A stretch of 64,000 nucleotides of DNA from Cyanobacteria bacterium SIG26 (lineage in GTDB: Bacteria; Cyanobacteriota; Vampirovibrionia; Gastranaerophilales; Gastranaerophilaceae): positions 1 through 64,000 of the forward strand of contig SUTS01000012.1 of assembly GCA_015152555.1 (NCBI GenBank), in the 5' to 3' direction. The notes below the pieces were generated by a model, which ran no database searches, was not told where the DNA came from, and worked only from the letters and a program-made list of their open reading frames with translations. Numbering within the stretch: the stretch's first letter is position 1; every line of letters starts with the position of its first letter. Positions 42,114 to 49,250 of the stretch are shown piece by piece. Position numbers and translations under genes: made by a program.

Positions 42114-43439
42114 TTACTCAAATTTAGACAAATATTTAATAAGTTTTGCCATATTACGATCCCAAGAACCGTTCCAATTTTTAACAATTACATCAGCAGG
42201 ACATACGCCACGGTAAGTAAACTCTTTAATTGAGTCTAAAAACAACTCTTCACCTGTTTGTTCTTCCTTCAACGCTCGCTGCGCAATTCCAATAATTTCT
42301 TTGGCATAATCAAGAGCTTTTGCTTTTCGTACTCTACTTTGCAACGTATTTTTCGGAACATTAAATCGTAATTCTTCAAAATCTTTATATTGAAGTCCCT
42401 TAAATAATTCTTCGCACTCAGACATTGCAAAATTACTATATAAAATTCCTTTGTATATGGCCAAAATCGCATATTTCAAATCCCCACCAACACAATCATG
42501 ATTACGAATTTCGATAAAATTACGCATTCTGACATCCGGGAAATACAAGTTTGCGTGTAATTCATAGTCTTCAATTGTAGCCTGTGTGCCTTCCCATCCA
42601 TCATTTAAAAATTCTTCAAACGTAATATTACCTTTAACTTCAAACTGTAAATTATCACGCTGAATAAAAATCATAGGTGCTTTCATCACAGAGTCAATAT
42701 AATCTTCAAATGAAAATTCTTCACTAATTTTGCCACAAAAACCACATCTGTCATTATCTGTATTTAACCAACTTAAACCTCTAAAGGTTTTATAACCTGT
42801 ATCTACACCACCTCGAATAGGAGAATTTGCAAACATAGCAGTCATAAATGGAGACAATTTATTTGCTAATTTAAATTTACGCATTGCATCTTCTTCTGAT
42901 TTAAAATCAATACAACACTGAATCCCCGCAGTTTCTCTCATCATAACATCTGATAAAATTCCCCATAAATATCTAGCCATAATTTTATAACGGCGTTTTG
43001 GAATTAAATTTATACCTTTATTTGTCATATACGGAGAGACTCCATAATTTAATAAAGTTATATTCATTTTATCAGTAATAGGTTTAATTAATGAATTTAT
43101 ATTATCAATTTTTTGTTTTAAAGCAAAAATAGTTCGCTCGGGTTTTGCACTAATTTCAACCTGACAACCGGGTTCTAAGGTTATTGTGTCATGTTTATTT
43201 TTTAGCCCAATCAAATTCTTATCATCTAAAATATAATCCCAAGTTTCTTCCTTGGCAAAACTTTCAAGAAAAGCTTTAATACCAAATTCGCTCCAATAAT
43301 CAACGGCCTTAAAAGTCGTTGATGAAATAGGCAATCTTTCATACTCTAAGCCGATTTTATAATTCTCAGGTTGAGTATACCCCTTTGTATATAATTTTAA
43401 AATATCGCTCTTTTCTAATTTGTTTTTTAACTTAAACAT
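42114..43439 (-). CDS. gshA: Glutamate--cysteine ligase (GCS2-like)
   Basis: A 441-residue ATP-grasp-like ligase resembling plant/alpha-proteobacterial glutamate-cysteine ligase and EgtA. IGLEYERLP, TLEPGCQVEISAKPERT, TAGIQCCIDFKSEEDAM, ANSPIRGGVDTGYKTFR and EIRNHDCVGGDL are family landmarks for Glu, ATP and metal binding. It would make gamma-glutamylcysteine, the first step to glutathione-type thiols. No gshB is in the window. AAGGGG precedes the ATG. Confidence 0.88.
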   Translation of the reverse strand: MFKLKNKLEKSDILKLYTKGYTQPENYKIGLEYERLPISSTTFKAVDYWSEFGIKAFLESFAKEETWDYILDDKNLIGLKNKHDTITLEPGCQVEISAKPERTIFALKQKIDNINSLIKPITDKMNITLLNYGVSPYMTNKGINLIPKRRYKIMARYLWGILSDVMMRETAGIQCCIDFKSEEDAMRKFKLANKLSPFMTAMFANSPIRGGVDTGYKTFRGLSWLNTDNDRCGFCGKISEEFSFEDYIDSVMKAPMIFIQRDNLQFEVKGNITFEEFLNDGWEGTQATIEDYELHANLYFPDVRMRNFIEIRNHDCVGGDLKYAILAIYKGILYSNFAMSECEELFKGLQYKDFEELRFNVPKNTLQSRVRKAKALDYAKEIIGIAQRALKEEQTGEELFLDSIKEFTYRGVCPADVIVKNWNGSWDRNMAKLIKYLSKFE

Positions 43440-43530
43440 GCCTACCCCTTCATAACAATTATAACATTATTTAAAATATCAAATAAAACTATGTAAACAT
43501 TTCCCCATGTGTGTTATTATAAATATCAAG

Positions 43531-44382
43531 ATGAATTACTTTGAACGAGCAAAATTTTTTAGGACAAAAAAACGCCTTGGCCAAAACTTTTTAATTAACG
43601 GAGAAGTTATCCAAGATATCATTGAATATGCCAACATATCACCGGAAGATACAATAATTGAAATCGGCCCCGGCGTTGGCTTTGTTACAGAACAACTGGT
43701 TAAATATGCGAAAAAAGTCATAGCCATAGAACTGGATGAAGAAGCTATAAGAGAATTAAAAAAACTAAACGCACCAAACCTTGAAATAATACACAATGAT
43801 GTATTAAAAACTGACTTATCAACCCTTTGCGAAGGGGAATTCAAAGTAGTTGCAAATATTCCATATTATATCACAAGCCCGATTATCGCCCATTTATTAG
43901 GCGAAATCGACGATTTGAACAACAAAAATCGTAACAAAATAAAAGATATAATTTTAATGGTGCAAGAAGAAGTTGCACATAGAATTGTTGCCGATGAAAA
44001 TTCTTCAAATAAACAATATGGACTTCTGACAATTCTTTCTCAATTTTGGGCTGATGTTAAAATATTAAGGCTAGTAGGAAGAAAATCATTCTTCCCTGCA
44101 CCAAAAGTTAATTCAGCATTAGTAAAACTTGATGTTAGAAAATCACCAAAACTTGAATTAAGTGATTATTCACATTTTAGACGAACAATTAAAGCTGCTT
44201 TTGCTCAACGAAGAAAAAACCTTAAAAACTGCTTACTAAACGGTGGATTTTTAAAAGAACATGTTACGCAAGCTCTAAACTCGCTTAATTTAGATGAAAA
44301 TATCCGAGGCGAAAAATTGTCGATAGAAATGTTTGGGAAATTATCAGAAGAACTTATCAAAGCTTCAAAAAACGAATATTAA
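43531..44382 (+). CDS. rsmA: 16S rRNA dimethyladenosine transferase
   Basis: A 283-residue KsgA/RsmA that dimethylates two adjacent adenines near the 3' end of 16S rRNA. KKRLGQNFLIN, IIEIGPGVGFVTEQL, AIELDEEAI, NIPYYITSPII and the C-terminal AFAQRRKNLKNCL are diagnostic. Start at 43531 is preferred (MNYFERA) over 43507. No Shine-Dalgarno precedes it, and TATTAT (43515-43520) leaves only a few transcribed bases before the ATG. Followed 10 bases later by ispE. Confidence 0.96.
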   Translation: MNYFERAKFFRTKKRLGQNFLINGEVIQDIIEYANISPEDTIIEIGPGVGFVTEQLVKYAKKVIAIELDEEAIRELKKLNAPNLEIIHNDVLKTDLSTLCEGEFKVVANIPYYITSPIIAHLLGEIDDLNNKNRNKIKDIILMVQEEVAHRIVADENSSNKQYGLLTILSQFWADVKILRLVGRKSFFPAPKVNSALVKLDVRKSPKLELSDYSHFRRTIKAAFAQRRKNLKNCLLNGGFLKEHVTQALNSLNLDENIRGEKLSIEMFGKLSEELIKASKNEY

Positions 44383-44392
44383 AAGGAGCAGA

Positions 44393-45199
44393 ATGAAAAG
44401 TATTTCAATTCAATGTCCGGCAAAAATAAATATGACACTTAAAGTCGTCGGCAAAAGAGATGACGGGTTTCATAATATTGAAAGTATTATGCAAACAATT
44501 GATCTATATGATTATTTATATATCTCGATGATACAATCTGACAGAACAAAGATTTCATTGCGCGGAAATAGTGACACAATCCCTTACGATAAAACAAATT
44601 TGGTATATAAAGCCGCTAAATTATATCTTGATGCAAACGGACTAAAAAACTTCGAATTTGACATCAATATAGAAAAACATATTCCTGTTTCGGCAGGACT
44701 TGCAGGGGGCAGTACAGACGCTGCAGGAACCCTATACGCTCTTAATAAATTTTTTGACAATAGAATGTCTCAAGATGAATTACTAAACTTATGCGCACAA
44801 CTGGGTTCTGACTTAAACTTTTGCCTAATTGGTGGTCGAGCACTGACTAAAGGGCGAGGCGAAATTATTGAGCCTAAAGAACATCGAGAAATCAATATAA
44901 ATTTAATCAAACCTTTGGATATCGGAATTTCAGCAAGAGAAGCTTACACAAGCTTTGCTGAAAAAACTGAGCTCGAAGGTGATAATCGCTTTAACCGCAG
45001 AGACTATGTTAATGATTTAGAATGGGCAATTATAGATAAATATCCAACATTACAACAGATAAAAAAGCAATACAAAACAGCAGTAATGACTGGCTCCGGT
45101 TCCACATATTTTTCAACAAAAGAAGAATTCATACCGGCAGAAGATTTTTGGGTTGAAAACGGACATAAAACCATTCCTTATGGAGTTCAGATGATTTAA
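44393..45199 (+). CDS. ispE: 4-diphosphocytidyl-2-C-methyl-D-erythritol kinase
   Basis: A 268-residue GHMP kinase of the MEP isoprenoid pathway. CPAKINMTLKVVGKRDDGFHN and the ATP loop PVSAGLAGGSTDAAGTLYAL are diagnostic, with MTGSGSTYF near the C-terminus. The start at 44393 has AAGGAG; upstream in-frame ATG at 44333 is inside rsmA. The pairing rsmA-ispE is common. The C-terminus is slightly shorter than usual. It shares 4 bases of stop with the convergent pilin gene. Confidence 0.96.
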   Translation: MKSISIQCPAKINMTLKVVGKRDDGFHNIESIMQTIDLYDYLYISMIQSDRTKISLRGNSDTIPYDKTNLVYKAAKLYLDANGLKNFEFDINIEKHIPVSAGLAGGSTDAAGTLYALNKFFDNRMSQDELLNLCAQLGSDLNFCLIGGRALTKGRGEIIEPKEHREININLIKPLDIGISAREAYTSFAEKTELEGDNRFNRRDYVNDLEWAIIDKYPTLQQIKKQYKTAVMTGSGSTYFSTKEEFIPAEDFWVENGHKTIPYGVQMI

Positions 45200-45990
45200 A
45201 ATTCACGTAAATATTTATACGCACAGCCACTGCCCGTTTTAGTGTACGCACCAAGAGCCCCGTTTTCAGACGCAACATTTTTATCACAACCTTTACCCGG
45301 GTAATCCGGATGCCCTGCCGGAATAATTGTATTATTTCTAAACAACAATATGTAAATATCACGTCCGACAACATTTGGCCCTGAATTTTGCCCATTAACA
45401 TCTATTGTTACCCGAGGATTTTCAGACCTCTTGGCAAATCCCAAATGAGCCCCGTTTTGCAAAATCGCATAACCTGCAAATGACTCATAAAAACAAGTGC
45501 CCCAAGTTTTATCTGTTTCTTTTAGATCAAGCGCCTTACATTTGAAATTCATAGAATAATTCTTATCAACAGTTGAACATGTTTTATCAGGATTATTATC
45601 CAAACAATAAGAACTAAGTTTTAATTGTGAAAGTAAACCCTCATAAAGCTTAAAACAAACATCCAATTTATCTGCTCCATAAGGGGCACCATGAGTTTGT
45701 TTCCCAACATCCCAAGGATTTGGAGTATAAACAGGATCAGGAAATGCCAACCTATAAGCATTTATTATATCCGCATAATTCTTCTTTAACGCAGTTTTAA
45801 ACTGCTTATCTTGAATATTTGTAATCATATTTGGTATCGTCATCGCAGCAACAATTCCGATTACGCCGATTACGATTAATACTTCGACCAGTGTAAACGC
45901 AGCTTTTTTAATAAAAGAGTTATCAAACCCTCTCCTGTCACCGCGGGGGTAAAGATTAGGCACCTTTCCGCCCCGTTCAACCCTCGTCAT
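45196..45990 (-). CDS. Type IV pilin-like protein with start in repeat DNA
   Basis: A prepilin-type protein. KKAAFTLVEVLIVIGVIGIVAAMTIP is the class III signal: cleavage before the Phe, Glu at +5, then the N-terminal assembly helix; the ~230-residue body has cysteines (CFKLYEG, CLDNNPDKTC, CKALD) and resembles pseudopilins of this lineage. The problem is the start: the nearest in-frame ATG (45990) lies 40 residues before the cleavage site and within a GC-rich repeat block, and the frame stays open through repeats to 46191. Other starts (for example rare ATT just before KKAAF) cannot be excluded. Confidence 0.7.
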   Translation of the reverse strand: MTRVERGGKVPNLYPRGDRRGFDNSFIKKAAFTLVEVLIVIGVIGIVAAMTIPNMITNIQDKQFKTALKKNYADIINAYRLAFPDPVYTPNPWDVGKQTHGAPYGADKLDVCFKLYEGLLSQLKLSSYCLDNNPDKTCSTVDKNYSMNFKCKALDLKETDKTWGTCFYESFAGYAILQNGAHLGFAKRSENPRVTIDVNGQNSGPNVVGRDIYILLFRNNTIIPAGHPDYPGKGCDKNVASENGALGAYTKTGSGCAYKYLREF

Positions 45991-46340
45991 TCTGAGGGGA
46001 GGGTAAATATTACTACCAACCGTGGTATAGTTTGTAAAACCAATGTGCTCCGCAGGGGGGGAGGTAAATGCACCCTTCCCTGGACGGTGCAAAATGAACA
46101 GGCGAGGTACGAGCCTTGTGAACTTGTATACCGAGGCGCAGCCAAGTGTTGGAGGGGCTGGGGGTAAAAGTAAAGGGTCTAGGATTTCCACTCTCCTAGG
46201 GAGAGAGTTAGGATGAGGGGGCGATGTAAAAAGTTCTCCGAAACTATGCTCAACTCAAGTCATCCCTTCCGGCTCCGCCACCTTCCCCATCCGGGGCAGG
46301 TAATTCACTTATCATCCCACCAAAACAACCCTCCAAAATC
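45930..46340. repeat. GC-rich intergenic repeat mosaic, copy 2
   Basis: Covers the 5' end of the pilin gene and the gap up to 46383. Blocks match copy 1 in inverted orientation (CCCTCGTCATTCTGAGGGG with CCGCCCCGTTC). Others are CCCTTCCCTGGACGG, CTCCTAGGGAGAG followed by GTTAGGATGAGGGG, and CCTTCCCCATCCGGGG. Locally GC-rich against an AT-rich background. No gene is seen in 46192-46383. Confidence 0.75.
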
Positions 46341-46383
46341 CAAGGGCGGGTATAAGTGAGATGATTCACATTCTAATCTCAAA

Positions 46384-46944
46384 TTATTTCCATAAGCCTT
46401 CGTGATGTGGTGGTGGATTTATTGGTTTTAGCAAAAATCCTGGGGTGCCTAAGCCTTGAAATGGTGGACGAGCTTTGTGGAATTGCTCATATCTTGCGCG
46501 GCCTTCAGCTTTCATTTTGTCAAGTTCGGTTTTTTGTTTCTTGTTTAATATTTTCTCAAATTCTTGTGAATTTTTCTTTCTCACATCTTGAGCCTGTTTT
46601 TCCAGGTCTTTAATTTCGGCTGAAATTTGCGCTATTCGTTCCTGCTGCATTCTCTCAGCCATCCTTGACAATTTAACCGCTTCTATTTCTTGGCGTTTTT
46701 GTTCAATCTGTTCCATAATCGGTCGCATTTGTTCTCTGCCAAGTTTATGGATTTCTCTTGCTTTTTCTTTTTGTTTTTCTGAAAGATTTAATCGTTGCTC
46801 AAATTCTTTTTTATGTTGTTCTCTGTGATTTATATAATTTTGTTGGATTTCAGTCGATTTTTTTGCGTCTTGTGTTGCGAAGCAGTTAGGAGCTATCCCG
46901 CATAGAATCGTTGTTATAATTAGTAATGAAAGTGTTTTTTTCAT
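46384..46944 (-). CDS. Spy/CpxP-like periplasmic protein
   Basis: A 186-residue exported protein. Signal peptide of about 23 residues ending NCFA. The mature part is almost entirely helical with Glu/Lys/Gln/Met-rich repeats (RLNLSEKQKEKAREIHKLG is the LTxxQ-type helix of Spy/CpxP/CnrX proteins). The C-terminal tail is Pro-rich with a His pair (NPPPHHEG), possibly metal-binding. Sits 13 bases after the ECF sigma gene, like sensor or effector proteins in Cpx/Cnr systems. Likely an envelope chaperone or stress/metal sensor. Confidence 0.8.
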   Translation of the reverse strand: MKKTLSLLIITTILCGIAPNCFATQDAKKSTEIQQNYINHREQHKKEFEQRLNLSEKQKEKAREIHKLGREQMRPIMEQIEQKRQEIEAVKLSRMAERMQQERIAQISAEIKDLEKQAQDVRKKNSQEFEKILNKKQKTELDKMKAEGRARYEQFHKARPPFQGLGTPGFLLKPINPPPHHEGLWK

Positions 46945-46957
46945 TGTAATCCTTCCT

Positions 46958-47464
46958 TTATAATAAGTCTTTTAGTTTTTCTGCTAACTCTTTTTTTGCG
47001 TTAAATATTCGCGATTTAATTGTTCCAATCGGACATTTTAATTTTTGTGCGCATTCTTCGTATGTGTATCCGTTTATCTCACACATAATTATAACTTCTT
47101 TGAATTTAGGTTTCAATTGGTTAACCGCCTTAATTATTTGTTTTTGGTGTTCCTGTCTTTCAACTGTTGCGTCAGGTGTTTGTTTTCTGTCTTTGATGTT
47201 TGTCACCACTAAATCATCAGAAGTTGAGGTCTGTGAAACCTTATGGTAAGAGGATTTTAAATAATCAAGTGAAGCATTGCGAGCAATCGTAGAAATCCAA
47301 CTTTTTATTGAACCTTTTTCTTTGTATTGCTCGGAATTTTTCCAAATTTTTACATATACCTCTTGTTCGATATCTTCGTTATCTTCTTTGGTTATAAGAC
47401 GTATAATGTTTTTAATATTTTGTTTATTTGCTTTAATTACTTCGTTAAAATTCATTAATTCCAT
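46958..47464 (-). CDS. ECF sigma factor (sigma-70 family)
   Basis: A 168-residue ECF sigma factor. Region 2 (EDIEQEVYVKIWKN; SIKSWISTIARNASLDYLKS) binds core and the -10 element. Region 4 (LKPKFKEVIIMCEINGYTYEECAQKL, then GTIKSRIFNAKKEL) is the helix-turn-helix for -35 recognition. The gene starts immediately after the stop of the anti-sigma gene, so the two are translationally coupled, with the anti-sigma made first. Confidence 0.94.
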   Translation of the reverse strand: MELMNFNEVIKANKQNIKNIIRLITKEDNEDIEQEVYVKIWKNSEQYKEKGSIKSWISTIARNASLDYLKSSYHKVSQTSTSDDLVVTNIKDRKQTPDATVERQEHQKQIIKAVNQLKPKFKEVIIMCEINGYTYEECAQKLKCPIGTIKSRIFNAKKELAEKLKDLL

Positions 47465-47809
47465 CTATTCTATAGAAATAAGTCCGTAAGAGTCTACCGG
47501 CAGACCTAAATCTTCTGAGCTTAAAACTGCACCATATTTTAGAGTATCAGATACGTCAGTGTTCATATTTATAACACCTAATGTTGTTCCGCTAACCATA
47601 ACCATAAACAAAGCGCATGCAACTTTTAGTTTCGCAAAATTTTTACGTCTTTTTCTGAAATATGGTTTTACTTCTTGCAATAATTCGGAAACTTTTTGCA
47701 TTTTTTCATGTTCAAGTCGGCAATCTTCACATTCTAAAAGGTGCTGATTGAGTTCCTCTTCGCTTCTAAAAGTAAATAATGCTTCGTATTTAGTACATTT
47801 TTCTTTCAT
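47465..47809 (-). CDS. Zinc-finger anti-sigma factor
   Basis: A 114-residue membrane-bound anti-sigma factor. HLLECEDC is the H-x3-C-x2-C signature of ZAS-type anti-sigmas. A single membrane segment (VACALFMVMVSGTTLGVI, about residues 62-80) leads to a short extracytoplasmic tail. It should hold the ECF sigma factor at the membrane until an envelope signal releases it. The order anti-sigma, sigma, Spy-like effector is less common than sigma first. AGAGG precedes the ATG. Confidence 0.88.
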   Translation of the reverse strand: MKEKCTKYEALFTFRSEEELNQHLLECEDCRLEHEKMQKVSELLQEVKPYFRKRRKNFAKLKVACALFMVMVSGTTLGVINMNTDVSDTLKYGAVLSSEDLGLPVDSYGLISIE

Positions 47810-47833
47810 TTTTGTTAACCTCTGTACTCTTAC

Positions 47834-47858
47834 AACGATAATAAAATAAAAATGTTCA
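47834..47858 (-). promoter_or_regulatory. Possible ECF-type (autoregulated) promoter
   Basis: On the minus strand: TGAAC (47854-47858), 16-base spacer, CGTT (47834-47837), upstream of the anti-sigma gene. GAAC at -35 and CGT at -10 fit ECF-class promoters, as expected if the sigma factor drives its own operon. Confidence 0.45.
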
Positions 47859-47906
47859 TTTTTCCATATAGAAGTTTAAAATATTTGTAATAGATTTTTA
47901 TTAAAC

Positions 47907-47935
47907 TTGCACATTGAGTTTTTTGATAGTACAAT
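47907..47935 (+). promoter_or_regulatory. Promoter of the envelope operon
   Basis: TTGCAC (47907-47912), 17-base spacer, TACAAT (47930-47935). Divergent from the anti-sigma gene; leads into the 34-residue peptide gene and envC. Confidence 0.6.
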
Positions 47936-47958
47936 GTTTATTGTTAAGGGGAGAATTT

Positions 47959-48063
47959 ATGGAATTTTTCAGAAAAAATCAGAAAGTAATAATAGCAATC
48001 ATTTGTTTCACTTTTGTTGCGTGGACATTAGGATTGATGTTGTTGCCTTTACTTGTAAAATAA
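47959..48063 (+). CDS. 34-residue single-span membrane peptide
   Basis: Too short for routine gene finding. ATG at 47959 follows AAGGGGAG at good spacing. It encodes a basic start (MEFFRKNQK) and then a continuous hydrophobic stretch (VIIAIICFTFVAWTLGLMLL) to the end. It stops 7 bases before envC and lies just after a credible promoter, so it should be made first in this operon. It resembles the N-terminal membrane anchor of SurA/PpiD-type proteins without the rest. Function unknown; possibly a small regulator or a remnant anchor. Confidence 0.6.
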   Translation: MEFFRKNQKVIIAIICFTFVAWTLGLMLLPLLVK

Positions 48064-48070
48064 TGGAAAA

Positions 48071-49237
48071 ATGAAGATAAAAAACATTTTAAAATATTTT
48101 CTTATATGCTGGATTTTTGTAGGGACTGTTATGTGCTCGGCCCCTTGTTTTGCTGCTGATACCGCAACTTTAAATCAACAATTAAAGCAAACTAATAACA
48201 AACGTAGTTATTATCAACAAAAGAAAAATCAAACAGACTTAAAGCTGAAAAAAGAACGTAATAAGTTAAGTTCTAATCAACAAAAATTAGAAAAAGCACA
48301 AAGAGATTTAAAGACAACAACTCAACGTTATAACTCTTTAGTGTCTAATTTGTCTTCTATGGAAAAGCAATTAAGTGTTGCGTTGTCTGAATTTAGAGCT
48401 ATTGATTCTGAAATGAAATCAAGAATCAGACAAGTATATAAGCATCAGAGAATAGGAATGTTTGAGTTGATTTTGTCTACTACAGATGTGAATACTTTGA
48501 TGGATATGTTTTATTACCAAAAACTTGTTATACAACAAGATTATAAACGTATGCAGGCTGTAAAATCTAAAGCAGATGAAATTCTAAAACTAAAAGCTCA
48601 AGTTGAATCACAAAAACGTATGGTAGAAGCTTCTATACGTGATATTAAAAATCAGAGAATATCAATTCAGAGTTCAATTAATGCAAATAAGAGTATGATA
48701 GAACGTTTGCAAAAAGATAAAAACTATTATGAACGTTCAGAAAGAGAATTGGCAAAACAATCTGCCAATATCCAAAACATGATTGCAGGTATGACAAAAG
48801 GTGGAGGTAAAACTCCGTCTCAGCAGGTTGTTGTATCATCAACCGGATTTATAAAACCAATTAATGGACCGATTACATCTCCTTTTGGTTGGAGGGTTCA
48901 TCCGATATTTAAAAGTAGAATTTTCCATTCCGGTATAGACATTGGAGGTCCAAATGGAGGCGCGATTAAGGCCTCTAATGACGGGAAAGTTATTTTCTCC
49001 GGTTGGTATGGCGGATATGGTAAGGTTGTTATTTTGGACCATGGTGTCATTAATGGTCAGCCGATTACGACTTTATATGCCCACATGTCTGCTATAACTG
49101 TTAATAATGGACAAATCGTAAAAAAAGGGCAAACTGTTGGTAGAGAAGGTTCGACCGGTTACAGTACAGGACCGCATTGTCACTTTGAGGTCCGTGTAAA
49201 TGGTAAACCGGCCAATCCGATGAATTACATTAAATAA
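48071..49237 (+). CDS. envC: EnvC-like murein hydrolase activator (M23/LytM)
   Basis: A 388-residue exported protein. Signal peptide to about residue 28 (CFAADT), a long coiled coil (about 30-255), then a LytM/M23 domain (about 270-388) with HSGIDIGG and GPHCHFEVRV, so the H-x3-D and H-x-H zinc ligands are intact, unlike E. coli EnvC whose site is degenerate. It may therefore cut peptide cross-links itself rather than only activate amidases. 14 bases before the LptD-like gene. Confidence 0.9.
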   Translation: MKIKNILKYFLICWIFVGTVMCSAPCFAADTATLNQQLKQTNNKRSYYQQKKNQTDLKLKKERNKLSSNQQKLEKAQRDLKTTTQRYNSLVSNLSSMEKQLSVALSEFRAIDSEMKSRIRQVYKHQRIGMFELILSTTDVNTLMDMFYYQKLVIQQDYKRMQAVKSKADEILKLKAQVESQKRMVEASIRDIKNQRISIQSSINANKSMIERLQKDKNYYERSERELAKQSANIQNMIAGMTKGGGKTPSQQVVVSSTGFIKPINGPITSPFGWRVHPIFKSRIFHSGIDIGGPNGGAIKASNDGKVIFSGWYGGYGKVVILDHGVINGQPITTLYAHMSAITVNNGQIVKKGQTVGREGSTGYSTGPHCHFEVRVNGKPANPMNYIK

Positions 49238-49250
49238 GAAGGTAAATACA

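Noticed and set aside
45931-45950. TTG start after AGGAGAGGG just before the prepilin signal
   Set aside because: The TTG is out of frame with KKAAFTLVE, so it cannot start the pilin.
45991-46191. Full 331-residue pilin frame from 46191
   Set aside because: The first 67 codons are repeat DNA and would give an implausibly long prepilin leader with no ribosome site.
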